Below are positions 40,917 to 49,566 of a DNA stretch of 64,000 nt, in pieces (positions within the stretch are counted from its first letter, which is position 1; the number at the start of each line of letters is the position of its first letter). Source of the stretch: Nitratireductor aquimarinus. Lineage in GTDB: Bacteria; Pseudomonadota; Alphaproteobacteria; Rhizobiales; Rhizobiaceae. The notes beneath the pieces are model-generated. The model did no database searches, was not told the origin of the DNA, and saw only the letters and a program-made list of their open reading frames with translations. The DNA lies in the NCBI RefSeq assembly GCF_017255295.1, contig NZ_JAFKDE010000007.1, forward strand, positions 186,001-250,000, read 5' to 3'. The position numbers and the translations under genes were made by a program.

Positions 40917-41492
40917 TTATGCAGCTTCTTCCTTCTCTTCGGCTTCCTCATTGTCGGCCTTCGCACCGCGGCGCGGGCCCTTGTTGAGGTTGGTCTCGAT
41001 CAGGCGGACAGCCTCCGTCTCCGACATGCGGTTGACGGCTGCGATCTCGCGAGCCATGCGGTCGAGCGCGGCTTCATAAAGCTGACGCTCCGAATAGGAC
41101 TGCTCCGGCTGGTTGTCGGCGCGGTAAAGGTCACGCACGACTTCCGAGATGGAGATCAGGTCGCCCGAGTTGATCTTCGCATCGTATTCCTGCGCGCGGC
41201 GCGACCACATGGTGCGCTTCACGCGGGCACGGCCCTGAACGACCTTGAGTGCGCGATCAACATAATCGGTTTCGGAAAGCTTGCGCATGCCGATGGACGT
41301 CGCCTTGGCGACCGGCACTTTGAGGCGCATCTTGTCTTTCTCGAAATCGATGACGAACAATTCCAGCTTGTGACCGGCGACTTCCTGCTCTTCGATCGTA
41401 ACGATCTGGCCGACGCCATGCGCCGGGTAAACGATGTATTCGCCAGTCTTGAAACCCTGGCGCTGCGCCGATTTTTTCTGCTGGGTGGTCAT
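40917..41492 (-). CDS. carD: CarD/CdnL-family RNA polymerase-binding regulator
   Basis: 191 aa. N-terminal RNAP-interacting Tudor-like domain (about 12-75): GEYIVYPAHGVGQIVTIEE, then FVIDFEKDKMRLKVPV. Helical DNA-binding part with TMWSRRAQEYDAKINSGD and ELYRAD-like VVRDLYRADNQPEQSYSERQLYEAA, divided here. It stabilises open complexes at sigma-70 promoters, notably rRNA. The last 20 residues are Glu/Ala-rich. Monocistronic with its own terminator. Confidence 0.95.
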   Translation of the reverse strand: MTTQQKKSAQRQGFKTGEYIVYPAHGVGQIVTIEEQEVAGHKLELFVIDFEKDKMRLKVPVAKATSIGMRKLSETDYVDRALKVVQGRARVKRTMWSRRAQEYDAKINSGDLISISEVVRDLYRADNQPEQSYSERQLYEAALDRMAREIAAVNRMSETEAVRLIETNLNKGPRRGAKADNEEAEEKEEAA

Positions 41493-41976
41493 CCGCCTAA
41501 CACTCCTGTTCTAAAGGGGTATGTGAGCAACGCCTCGCCTCGGCGATGCCCCGTACCCAAAAACGCCTGCCGGCTTGTCGTGTGCATGAAAGAGTTCAAG
41601 CTCCGGGAGATGGTGACTGCGCCTGCACCGAAGGCCCGCCACGCAAACCAAAACATCCTGACCCAGATTGCCCTGGCCTGGATTTGGAGCCCCACCTTTC
41701 AGTGATTAGTGTGTGTGCGCCATAATTAGACGTGTTGTCACCGGCATGATTTTGTGAAGCTACCACAAAAAGCCGAAAGAATCAAGATTTTGCCGCATGT
41801 GCGAATATGTCGCCGCAGTTTCCTGCGCGACCGCCCCATCTATTCGCATTATGTCCCACGTCAATTTGTGGGCTCAGAGCACCGGACCGAAAAGTGGAAT
41901 TCGGGTTTCGGGCTAATCCGATGCTCCGTCAATCATCAAGATCGTCGTTTGTGCGCCCCGATGGGCGCGCGGCGAT
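41493..41976. other. carD-fdxA intergenic region
   Basis: 484 bp without a gene. The right 100 bp is a RIME-like element after fdxA. The left part must hold the carD promoter. An AT-rich stretch around 41705-41800 is the likely place, but no consensus boxes were found that I would defend. Weak reading frames on both strands have no ribosome site or recognisable product. Confidence 0.5.
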
Positions 41977-41979
41977 CTA
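41876..41979. repeat. RIME1-like element, copy 5, at the fdxA stop
   Basis: Read leftward: CTAGATCGCC-GCGCGCCC-ATCG-GGGCGCAC...CGATC, then GAGCATCGGA...TCCGGTGCTC. More diverged than the others (GCGCCC instead of GCGTCC), but both hairpins are kept by paired changes. The TAG at its edge is the fdxA stop. Confidence 0.85.
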
Positions 41980-42315
41980 GTCTCCCTCACCGGGTTCCGG
42001 CGAGAAGTACTGCTCCAGCTTGTTTTCGACGCCGTCGAATTCCTTGGCGTCTGCCGGAGGCTCTTTCTTAGCGGTGATATTGGGCCATTTTTCGGCATAC
42101 TCGGAATTGAGCTGAAGCCAGTTGTCCAGACCCGGCTCGGTGTCGGGCTTGATGGCTTCGGCCGGGCATTCCGGTTCGCAGACACCGCAATCGATGCACT
42201 CATCCGGATGGATGACGAGCATGTTTTCGCCTTCGTAGAAACAGTCCACCGGGCAGACTTCTATACAGTCCATGTACTTGCACTTGATGCAATTGTCGGT
42301 GACGATATAGGTCAT
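41977..42315 (-). CDS. fdxA: 7Fe ferredoxin FdxA
   Basis: 112 aa from the ATG at 42315 ([12 protein letters not shown]). Cysteines C9, C12, C17, C21, C25 and C40, C43, C46, C50 provide the [3Fe-4S] and [4Fe-4S] sites of the Azotobacter FdI-like family. The C-terminal extension (about 55-112) is typical. Electron carrier of broad use; ispG, which needs reduced ferredoxin or flavodoxin, is encoded in the same window. The stop codon is in the RIME-like element. Confidence 0.96.
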   Translation of the reverse strand: MTYIVTDNCIKCKYMDCIEVCPVDCFYEGENMLVIHPDECIDCGVCEPECPAEAIKPDTEPGLDNWLQLNSEYAEKWPNITAKKEPPADAKEFDGVENKLEQYFSPEPGEGD

Positions 42316-42454
42316 GGGTGTTCTCGGCTGACAGCTTCTTAAAATGTCGAGTGGTGAGGTAGCCCCTTTAAACGGCGGTTGCAAGGCCCGTTGTTGCGCG
42401 GCAATCGTCGCAGGCGGAATCCCATTCCAATCTCAAACGGCGCAAACATCGCCA

Positions 42455-42844
42455 TCACGGGTCGTCACGCCAGCGATCAAGCGCGCGGCGTTCCTTCTTG
42501 GTGGGACGCCCTGCCCCGGCGTCGCGCCGCGGCGCCGACGCCTTGACGACGGCATCCCTGGGCGGCGCCGGCGGTGTCAGATCCTCGTAGAGCGTGCGGG
42601 CTTCCTCTGCCGGGCCGCGCCGCGCCCCCGGAGCCAGAACCCGATAGACGAGCACCTGCCGCTCCAGAGAAATGGTGAGCACGTCGCCCACCTTGATCTG
42701 GTAGGCGGCCTGCTCGATCTTGTTGCGATTGACCCGCACACGGCCCGCCTGAGCGAGCTTTGCGGCAAGCGAGCGGGATTTCACCACCCGTGCGAAGAAC
42801 AGCCACTTGTCGATACGCTGGCGTTCCAGGACCGTGCCGCTCAT
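42455..42844 (-). CDS. S4-domain RNA-binding protein (Hsp15/HslR-like)
   Basis: 129 aa. The S4 domain takes up about 8-70: QRIDKWLFFARVVKSRSLA, GRVRVNRNKIEQAAYQIKVGD. Basic C-terminal tail (KKERRALDRW) as in Hsp15, which binds stalled 50S subunits with nascent chain. Directly downstream of mgpS (9 bp), so the two probably share a transcript and an RNA-related role. Confidence 0.9.
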   Translation of the reverse strand: MSGTVLERQRIDKWLFFARVVKSRSLAAKLAQAGRVRVNRNKIEQAAYQIKVGDVLTISLERQVLVYRVLAPGARRGPAEEARTLYEDLTPPAPPRDAVVKASAPRRDAGAGRPTKKERRALDRWRDDP

Positions 42845-42853
42845 CGCATGTCG

Positions 42854-45800
42854 CTACTTCTTCAGCTGATCCTTGAGGGCAGCGAGCTTGGCGAAGGGCG
42901 AATCGGGATCGATGCGCGCCGGACGCTCTTCGCGCGGACGGCCTGCGCCACCCTTGCGCTTGAAGCCCTGCTTGTCGCCATCCTTGCTGCGGTTAGGCTT
43001 GCCGCGATGCGGTGCGCCTTCGCGCTCCTGACGGCCACCACGCCCCTGCTGACGCTGATTGTTGCCCTTGCCGCCGCCCTGACGCTTGCGACCGTCGAAA
43101 CGGGCCTGACGCCAGATCATGACGGGCTTGGGCTCTTCCTCTTCGTCAGCGGCCTTTTCAGCCGGTGCCTCAGCGGCAGCCGGCGTCTCAACTTCCGGCT
43201 TGGCATCGGCTTCCGGCTTCGCCTCGGCTTCGGGCTTCGCTTCCTCGGCTGGCGCTTCAGCTTCAGCAGGCTTCTCTGCATCGGCGGGCGCGTCGTCCGT
43301 CTTCGAGGCGGCTTCGGCCTCGGCGGGAGCGGCAGCATCGGCAGCCTGGGCCGGTGCAGCAGCCTTCTCGGCAGCAGCGTCGTCCAGCGACTTCAGATGC
43401 GTTGCAACCTCTTCGGCCGGCTTCGCCTCGCCGCGGTAGCCCAGCCCCTTGAGGATGGCTTCCATATCATCGGCGGTCGCGCCGAGAATGGACATCATGG
43501 CCGGCGTGACCACAAAGGCCGCGCCATCATAACCGCCCTCGGGACGTGCGCCGGAACCCGGCTTCCACGAAAGTGCGGGACGGATCAGGTCGGCAAGGCG
43601 CTCGAGAATATCGACACGCACGGCGCGGCGACCCAGATTGCGATAGCCGGCAAGGCCATAGAATGCTTTTTCAAAAGCCGGATCGGACACGATGGAGGTG
43701 CGGCCGGCGGCAAGCGCATTGACCACATCGCCATAGCCCGGCTTGTCCTTGGCGTCGTTCTTGAGCGCCCAGAGCAGGGTGAGAAGGCCGGCAGGCGCAG
43801 GCTTGATCAGCGCCGGCACGAAAATGTGGTACGCGCCAAAGCGCACGCCGAGGCGGCGCAGCGAAGCGCGGGCGTCCTGATCGAGCGCACGCACATCCTC
43901 TGCCACGGTGCGCCGGTTCAGAAGGCCGAAGCTCTCGACAACCTGAAACGCGATCCCGCGCGCCATGCCCGAAAGGCTCTCGGCATCGCGCAGATCGACC
44001 AGCGGCTTCAGAAGCGATTCAATCTGATAGTTCACGAAACGCTCGGCGCGGGCGGCGACCTTGTCGCGCGCCGGGCCGGTCAGCTGCTCGTCGGCCAGAA
44101 GCACGACGCGCGGGCGCAGCGCTTCCTCACCGGAAACCAGCGTCGCCACCGGTTGGCCGAGCCAGCGCAGAAGGCCCTCGGAATCCAGCGCCAGATCGCC
44201 ATTGCCGGAAGCGGCAAAGCGGTCTGCCCGCGTTTCGAATTCGGCAGCGAGTGCTTTCTGGGCGGCAGCCTTGACGGCGCGCGCGTCCTCACCTTCCGCA
44301 GAGCGGTCGGCGGTGAAACGGAACCCTAGCATCTCACCAACGTGATGCCCCTCGACAAGGACTTCGCCAACGGGGCTGATTTCTGCTTCCGGCATTGCAT
44401 TCTCTCTCAGGCGCTTCATGAGCACGGATGTCCTGCGGTCCACAAAGCGTTTCGTCAATCGCTCATGCAACGCATCGGACAAACTGTCCTCTATCTCTCG
44501 TGTTTTTTCTTGCCAGTGTGTCGCATCGGCCAGCCATCCGGGCCGGTGCGAGACAAATGTCCATGTTCTGATCTGCGCAATACGCTGCGACAGTGTGTCG
44601 ATGTCCCCCTCGGTGGACGAGGCGCGCTGAACCTGCTCAGCCATGTAGTCTTCATCGACATGGCCCGTTCGCGCCAGATCAGAAAAGACTGCACCAACAA
44701 TTTCTGCGTGGTGGGCCGGTGCGATGCGCCGGTAATCCGGCAGCGCACAGGCGTCCCACAGGAGGGCCACACGCTCGCGGGCGTCGGCCAGCGCACGCAC
44801 ATCCCCGTCACGCGACAGGAATTCGAGCACCTTGGCGTCGGCAGCGGGCAGAGCGCGGGTAAGGCCTTCCACGGGGGGCGTAACGTCGAGCGAGGCTTTG
44901 AGCGCATCGACGCTGGAGAAATCAAACGCGGCGGAGCGCCATTGCAGCACTTTCACCGGGTCGAAATCATGCGCCTCGATGCGGTGAACGAGTTCATCGG
45001 AAAGGGGATCGACCTGGCCGGTGACGCCAAACGTGCCGTCACGCAGGTGACGGCCGGCGCGGCCGGCGATCTGCCCGAGCTCCGCAGGGTTGAGGTCGCG
45101 ATACTGGAAACCGTCGAATTTGCGGTTCTGCGCGAAGGCGACATGATCGACATCGAGGTTCAGGCCCATGCCGATGGCGTCGGTCGCCACGAGATAGTCC
45201 ACATCACCCGACTGGTAGAGGGCTACCTGCGCGTTGCGCGTGCGCGGGCTGAGCGCGCCAAGCACGACAGCCACCCCGCCGCGCTGGCGGCGGATCAGCT
45301 CGCCAATGGCGTAAACCTCGTCCGACGAGAAGGCCACGATGGCCGAGCGGCGCGGCAGGCGCGTGATCTTGCGCGAACCGGCATAGCTGAGCACCGACAT
45401 GCGCGGACGGGTGATGACGGAGAGGCCCGGCAGCAGCTTTTCAAGAATGCCGCGCATGGTGCCCGCGCCCAGAAGCAGCGTTTCCTGACGGCCGCGCAGA
45501 TGCAGAATGCGGTCGGTGAAGATGTGGCCGCGCTCCAGATCGGCGGCGAGCTGCACCTCATCGATCGCCACGAAGGCGGCGTCGGTCTCGCGCGGCATGG
45601 CCTCGACCGTGCACACCGAATAGCGCGCGCCGGGCGGCGATATCTTTTCTTCGCCGGTGACAAGCGCAACATTTTGCTCGCCGACCTTGGCGACGACGCG
45701 GGAATAGACTTCGCGCGCAAGCAGCCGCAGCGGCAGGCCAATCACGCCCGTGCCATGCGCAACCATGCGCTCGATGGCCAGGTGCGTCTTGCCGGTATTG

Positions 45801-45874
45801 GTCGGCCCGAGGATGGCCGTTACGTCACGACCCGACAACACTCTCGGCTTGGCATTCTGTTTTTGGAAATTCAT
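42854..45874 (-). CDS. mgpS: SUV3-like DEAD/DEAH RNA helicase MgpS
   Basis: 1006 aa from the ATG at 45874 (MNFQKQNAK). SUV3-type helicase core: Walker A ILGPTNTGKTHLA (about 20-32), motif II IDEVQLA, then LVATDAIGMGLNLDV (motif V) and QIAGRAGRHLRDG (motif VI). The middle is helical. From about 870 comes a long Ala/Glu/Pro/Lys linker, then a basic Arg/Gly/Lys/Gln tail (about 935-990) suited to RNA binding. Rhizobial MgpS was linked to glycan production and growth control. The upstream 645 bp holds LexA-box modules. Confidence 0.9.
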   Translation of the reverse strand: MNFQKQNAKPRVLSGRDVTAILGPTNTGKTHLAIERMVAHGTGVIGLPLRLLAREVYSRVVAKVGEQNVALVTGEEKISPPGARYSVCTVEAMPRETDAAFVAIDEVQLAADLERGHIFTDRILHLRGRQETLLLGAGTMRGILEKLLPGLSVITRPRMSVLSYAGSRKITRLPRRSAIVAFSSDEVYAIGELIRRQRGGVAVVLGALSPRTRNAQVALYQSGDVDYLVATDAIGMGLNLDVDHVAFAQNRKFDGFQYRDLNPAELGQIAGRAGRHLRDGTFGVTGQVDPLSDELVHRIEAHDFDPVKVLQWRSAAFDFSSVDALKASLDVTPPVEGLTRALPAADAKVLEFLSRDGDVRALADARERVALLWDACALPDYRRIAPAHHAEIVGAVFSDLARTGHVDEDYMAEQVQRASSTEGDIDTLSQRIAQIRTWTFVSHRPGWLADATHWQEKTREIEDSLSDALHERLTKRFVDRRTSVLMKRLRENAMPEAEISPVGEVLVEGHHVGEMLGFRFTADRSAEGEDARAVKAAAQKALAAEFETRADRFAASGNGDLALDSEGLLRWLGQPVATLVSGEEALRPRVVLLADEQLTGPARDKVAARAERFVNYQIESLLKPLVDLRDAESLSGMARGIAFQVVESFGLLNRRTVAEDVRALDQDARASLRRLGVRFGAYHIFVPALIKPAPAGLLTLLWALKNDAKDKPGYGDVVNALAAGRTSIVSDPAFEKAFYGLAGYRNLGRRAVRVDILERLADLIRPALSWKPGSGARPEGGYDGAAFVVTPAMMSILGATADDMEAILKGLGYRGEAKPAEEVATHLKSLDDAAAEKAAAPAQAADAAAPAEAEAASKTDDAPADAEKPAEAEAPAEEAKPEAEAKPEADAKPEVETPAAAEAPAEKAADEEEEPKPVMIWRQARFDGRKRQGGGKGNNQRQQGRGGRQEREGAPHRGKPNRSKDGDKQGFKRKGGAGRPREERPARIDPDSPFAKLAALKDQLKK

Positions 45875-45998
45875 AGGGCCTGAAAAGCCGTCTACCTCAG
45901 CGAAAAAAGGCGAGCACACGGGTTAGCATGCTTTGCATGCGCATTCCAAGGCAAGACTGCCAAAAATGACCCAAACCGTTTCCGGCCATTAAGATTTG

Positions 45999-46013
45999 GA
46001 ACGAGTCTGGAAC
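45999..46013. promoter_or_regulatory. Perfect LexA box, module 1
   Basis: GAAC-GAGTCTG-GAAC matches the alphaproteobacterial SOS box GAAC-N7-GAAC exactly. It lies 125 bp upstream of the mgpS ATG. A degenerate partner box, TTTC-N7-GTTC, is at 46044-46058. Confidence 0.6.
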
Positions 46014-46029
46014 GAATCGGCTACGAATC
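46003..46029. promoter_or_regulatory. Three GANTC sites at 11 bp spacing
   Basis: GAGTC (46003), GAATC (46014) and GAATC (46025) are exactly 11 bp apart and overlap the LexA box. Module 2 repeats the last two (46288, 46299) at the same spacing. GANTC is the target of the cell-cycle methyltransferase CcrM. Confidence 0.6.
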
Positions 46030-46317
46030 ACTGACCTGCGTTGTTTCCCGTTTTGTTCACCACAAGATAGAGTATGACGCAACGTAAAGACACCCAAATG
46101 CTGAATCGGGCATGTTCCGCAAAGCCGGAAAACGCGTGGCGCGCGTTAAGGATTTGCGCGGGAAGCGCGACGGGCCTGCCAGGCAACGGTGCAAGCATAA
46201 GATTTTGTTAGGATTTTTTGCGAAGCCGTTAACGGGTTACGGCCCCGCCATGCCGCATGGCGTTAACACTTCGACCAAACCCGGAACGAATCGGCTACGA
46301 ATCACTGATATCCAGAT

Positions 46318-46332
46318 GTTCCCGCTACGTTC
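46318..46332. promoter_or_regulatory. Perfect LexA box, module 2
   Basis: GTTC-CCGCTAC-GTTC, the same box on the opposite strand. The companion site of module 2, GACC-N7-GAAC at 46273-46287, is degenerate. Thus each module has one perfect and one decayed box, at reciprocal positions. Confidence 0.6.
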
Positions 46333-46460
46333 ACCGCAATATCTGGTGGTTTCCACCGGTTCCGGGCAGACAGCGCACAGTTTATCCACAAACGCGCCCG
46401 CACAGCCTGAATGCCGCGTTAACGAAGCTGTCTCAAATTGATACGCATTTTAACGAAACA

Positions 46461-46487
46461 GGGCGCTGCGGTTTACCCACAGCGCCC
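46461..46487 (-). terminator. Probable terminator after phaB
   Basis: GGGCGCTG (46461-46468) pairs with CAGCGCCC (46480-46487) around an 11-nt loop, 33 bp after the phaB stop on the minus strand. Only a weak T-rich tail follows. Confidence 0.55.
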
Positions 46488-46519
46488 CGAAAAATGAATG
46501 CACAGGACGTGCCTTTTCG

Positions 46520-47239
46520 TCAGATGAAGTACTGACCGCCATTGACAGTGAGCGTGGAGCCCGTGACGAAGCCCGCATCGTCGGAGGCCAGGAACAGCAC
46601 GGACCGCGCGATTTCAGACGCCTCGCCGAGACGCCCCACCGGGATCTGCGAAATGATCTTCTCGCGCACCACTTCCGGCACCGCCATCACCATGTCGGTG
46701 GCGATGTAGCCGGGGCAGACCGCATTGACCGTCACGTTGAAGCGCGCGCCTTCCTGCGCCAGCGCCTTGGTGAAGCCAATCTCTCCCGCCTTGGCGGCGG
46801 AATAGTTGGTCTGGCCCATCTGGCCCTTCTGACCATTGATGGACGAAATGCTGATGATGCGGCCGAACTTGCGCGAGCGCATGCCGGCGAAGACCTGATG
46901 GGTCATGTTGAAGACGCCATTCAGGTTCACATCCACCACGGCACGCCAGTCTTCTGGCGTCATCTTGTGAAACATCACGTCCCGCGTGATGCCGGCATTG
47001 TTGACCAGAACATCGACCGGCCCGAGATCGGCCTCGACCCGGCCCACGCCGTCCGCACAGGCGTCGTAATCGGCAATCGACCATTTGTAGGAGGCTATGC
47101 CCGTTTCTTCGGTAAAGCGCGCGGCAGCCTCATCGTTGCCCGCATAATTGGCCGCGACCTGATAGCCCGCCTCTTTCAGAGCCATCGCTATCGCCGCGCC
47201 GATGCCGCGTGTTCCACCCGTAACAAGTGCCGTTTTCAT
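46520..47239 (-). CDS. phaB: Acetoacetyl-CoA reductase
   Basis: 239 aa from the ATG at 47239, with GGGAG upstream. SDR fold: NADP site TGGTRGIGAAIA, NNAGI, and catalytic Ser-Tyr-Lys in SSINGQKGQMGQTNYSAAKAG (about 135-155, given in parts: SSINGQ and YSAAK). Reduces acetoacetyl-CoA to (R)-3-hydroxybutyryl-CoA for polyhydroxybutyrate. Directly downstream of phaA (106 bp). The PHB synthase phaC is not in the window. Confidence 0.94.
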   Translation of the reverse strand: MKTALVTGGTRGIGAAIAMALKEAGYQVAANYAGNDEAAARFTEETGIASYKWSIADYDACADGVGRVEADLGPVDVLVNNAGITRDVMFHKMTPEDWRAVVDVNLNGVFNMTHQVFAGMRSRKFGRIISISSINGQKGQMGQTNYSAAKAGEIGFTKALAQEGARFNVTVNAVCPGYIATDMVMAVPEVVREKIISQIPVGRLGEASEIARSVLFLASDDAGFVTGSTLTVNGGQYFI

Positions 47240-47345
47240 GCAGTTCGTCTCCCTCAGGTGAGTGTTCCCCGCCGCCTTCGCCCTGTTGAGACCGGGCGAT
47301 AATCCGGCTGGCGCACGGCACAAACGCCGCGCGCCAGCTCAAAGC

Positions 47346-48530
47346 CTACAACGCTTCCACGCACATGGCGACGCCCATGCCGCCACCGATGCAAAGCGTG
47401 GCCAGTCCCTTCTTCGCGCCACGGCGGCGCATCTCGAAGGCCAGCGTGTTGAAAATGCGGGTACCCGAAGCGCCAATCGGATGGCCGATCGCGATGGCGC
47501 CGCCATTCACGTTCACGATATCCGGGTTCCAGCCCATGTCCCTGTTGACCGCACAGGCCTGTGCGGCGAAGGCTTCGTTGGCCTCGACCAGATCGAGATC
47601 CTCGGCCTTCCAGCCGGCTTTCTCCAGCGCGCGGCGCGATGCCGGGATCGGCCCCGTGCCCATGATTGCCGGATCGACGCCAGCCGTCGCCCAGGAAGCG
47701 ATCCGCACCAGCGGCGTCAGACCACGGCGCTGCGCCTCGCTCTCGCGCATCAGCACCACGGCGGCCGCACCGTCATTGATGCCCGACGCATTGGCGGCCG
47801 TGACCGTGCCCTCCTTGTCGAAGGCCGGGCGCAGCTTCTGCATGCCCTCGATGGTCGCGCCATGGCGGATGTACTCATCGTCCGAGACCACGGTTTCGCC
47901 CTTGCGGCTCTTCACGGTGACCGGGACGATTTCATCCTTGAAGCGCCCGGCCTTCTGGGCGGCCTCGGCCTTGTTCTGCGAAGCGAGCGCAAAAGCGTCC
48001 TGCTCGTCACGGGTGATCTGGAACTTGCGGGCAACGTTTTCTGCGGTGATGCCCATGTGGTAGCCGTTAAAGGCATCCCACAGACCATCGCGGATCATCG
48101 TGTCGATCATGGCATAATCGCCCATCTTCACGCCGGCGCGCAGATAGGCGCAATGGGTGGAGAGCGTCATGGATTCCTGACCGCCGGCAACAATGATGTC
48201 GGCATCGCCGCAGGCGATCTGCTGCATGCCGATGGCGATGGTGCGCAGGCCCGAACCGCAGACCTGGTTGAGCCCCCAGGCGGTGGCTTCTTCCGGCAGA
48301 CCGGCGGCGACGGCCGCCTGGCGCGCGGGGTTCTGCCCCTGGCCGGCCGTGAGCACCTGACCGAGAATCACCTCGTTCACCTCTTCCGGCGCGACGCCGG
48401 CGCGCGAAAGCGCCTCGCGAATGGCGGTTGCACCAAGCTCATGCGCTGGCACGGTGGCGAAGGAACCGTTGAACGAGCCGACCGGGGTGCGGGCGGCGCT
48501 GGCAACGACAATGGCTTCGGCTGACGACAT
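47346..48530 (-). CDS. phaA: Acetyl-CoA acetyltransferase (beta-ketothiolase)
   Basis: 394 aa from the ATG at 48530 ([18 protein letters not shown]). Thiolase marks: acyl-enzyme Cys in [11 protein letters not shown] (about 89), [17 protein letters not shown] with the catalytic His, and the C-terminal base Cys in [11 protein letters not shown]. Condenses two acetyl-CoA. First gene of the leftward phaAB pair, facing phaR. Confidence 0.96.
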   Translation of the reverse strand: MSSAEAIVVASAARTPVGSFNGSFATVPAHELGATAIREALSRAGVAPEEVNEVILGQVLTAGQGQNPARQAAVAAGLPEEATAWGLNQVCGSGLRTIAIGMQQIACGDADIIVAGGQESMTLSTHCAYLRAGVKMGDYAMIDTMIRDGLWDAFNGYHMGITAENVARKFQITRDEQDAFALASQNKAEAAQKAGRFKDEIVPVTVKSRKGETVVSDDEYIRHGATIEGMQKLRPAFDKEGTVTAANASGINDGAAAVVLMRESEAQRRGLTPLVRIASWATAGVDPAIMGTGPIPASRRALEKAGWKAEDLDLVEANEAFAAQACAVNRDMGWNPDIVNVNGGAIAIGHPIGASGTRIFNTLAFEMRRRGAKKGLATLCIGGGMGVAMCVEAL

Positions 48531-48912
48531 GAAAGGCTCTCCCTTGGAAAATTGCATACACGTGCAAATGTGCAGCCCTTGTGACGGACTGCTCTCATTC
48601 ACATTTGTTGCGGCTAATCAGGGGCGAGTCAAACGGTTGTGTGCAGCGCAACAAAGCTTGCGCACCGCCGAACAGGAGCGCCGCGCTCTTCGCCACTGCG
48701 AAAAGCGCTTTCATTCAATGGGATTTTGCGCATATCCTGACACCGGCAAATGCAGGGGGTGCGCGCCGACGGCCCCGGCAACGGGGCGGTGGAACGGCGC
48801 AGTGGCGTCTTGCAAAGCCCTCAGTCCTTGAATCCAAGGCATCGAAAACCGGACGACGCAGGAGACGTCCGGGCGCGATGCCACAGACAACCGTGCTACG
48901 GGGAGGTCAGTA
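48531..48912. promoter_or_regulatory. phaAB / phaR divergent control region
   Basis: 382 bp without a gene. Near phaA, TGCA occurs three times in 22 bp (48553-48574, including TGCA-AATG-TGCA). PhaR regulators are reported to bind TGC-rich, CTGC/GCAG-type sites, so this is a candidate PhaR operator. Promoter boxes were not assigned. Confidence 0.45.
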
Positions 48913-49524
48913 ATGCCAGCCAAGGACGACCCGATCGTCATCAAGAAATACGCCAATCGCCGCCTCTACAACACGGGCACCAGCACCTATGTGACCCTGG
49001 AAGACCTGGCCGAGATGGTAAAGCGCGACGAGAATTTCGTCGTGCAGGACGCCAAATCCGGCGAAGACATCACCCATGCGGTCCTGACCCAGATCATTTT
49101 CGAGCTGGAGAACGACCGCAACGGGCAGAACATGCTGCCGATCTCGTTTCTGCGTCAGCTCATCGCCTTTTACGGCGACCAGATGCAGATGGTCGTGCCG
49201 AGCTTCCTCGAACAATCCATGATGGCCTTCTCCAAGGAGCAGGAACGCATGCGCGAGCAGATGGACAAAGCGTTCGGCGGATCATCCATGGACATGATGG
49301 GCATGTCGGCCCCGATGAAGATGGTCGAGGAGCAGACCCGCCGCAACATCGAGATGTTCCAGAACGCCATGCGCATGTTCGCGCCCACGCCCCCTGCCCC
49401 AAATCAGGGCGCAGCGCGCGAAGACAATGCCGGCGAAGAGGCACCGCGCTCCGATGATCTGAAGGAGTTACGTGAGCAGATCGCCGACATGCAGCGCAAG
49501 ATCAACTCCCTGGGCGGTTCCTGA
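48913..49524 (+). CDS. phaR: Polyhydroxyalkanoate synthesis repressor PhaR
   Basis: 203 aa. N-terminal PHB/PHA accumulation regulator DNA-binding domain (about 8-70): IVIKKYANRRLYNTGTSTYVTLEDL, here as IVIKKYANRRLYN and TSTYVTLEDLAEMV. Then the PhaR dimer/granule-binding helix QIIFELENDRNGQNMLP. Met-rich middle and an acidic C-terminal coil. Binds PHB granules and represses phasin and PHB genes; also called AniA in rhizobia. Confidence 0.95.
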   Translation: MPAKDDPIVIKKYANRRLYNTGTSTYVTLEDLAEMVKRDENFVVQDAKSGEDITHAVLTQIIFELENDRNGQNMLPISFLRQLIAFYGDQMQMVVPSFLEQSMMAFSKEQERMREQMDKAFGGSSMDMMGMSAPMKMVEEQTRRNIEMFQNAMRMFAPTPPAPNQGAAREDNAGEEAPRSDDLKELREQIADMQRKINSLGGS

Positions 49525-49566
49525 CCGCCCTTCCCCGGAGCGAACACAGACTGAAGCGCCAGAGAC

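Larger units (their letters stand above)
45875..46460. other. mgpS upstream region with a duplicated module
   Basis: About 590 bp non-coding. It carries two diverged copies of a ~90 bp module (45981-46065 and 46255-46340, offset 274 bp). The stretch between them is GC-richer and has GTTAAC repeats (near 46228, 46262, 46418). A single DnaA-box-like TTATCCACA lies at 46382-46390. No credible gene is seen: the open frames present lack ribosome sites and run through the repeats. Confidence 0.6.

Noticed and set aside
46382-46390. DnaA box TTATCCACA, possible replication origin
   Set aside because: Only one perfect box; the TTTACCCACA near 46472 lies in a terminator loop. Alphaproteobacterial origins usually lie near hemE or similar genes, which are not here.
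46112-46441. Open frame of 109 codons in the mgpS upstream region
   Set aside because: No ribosome site; it crosses the duplicated LexA module and has no recognisable domain. The shared sequence is better explained as regulatory DNA.
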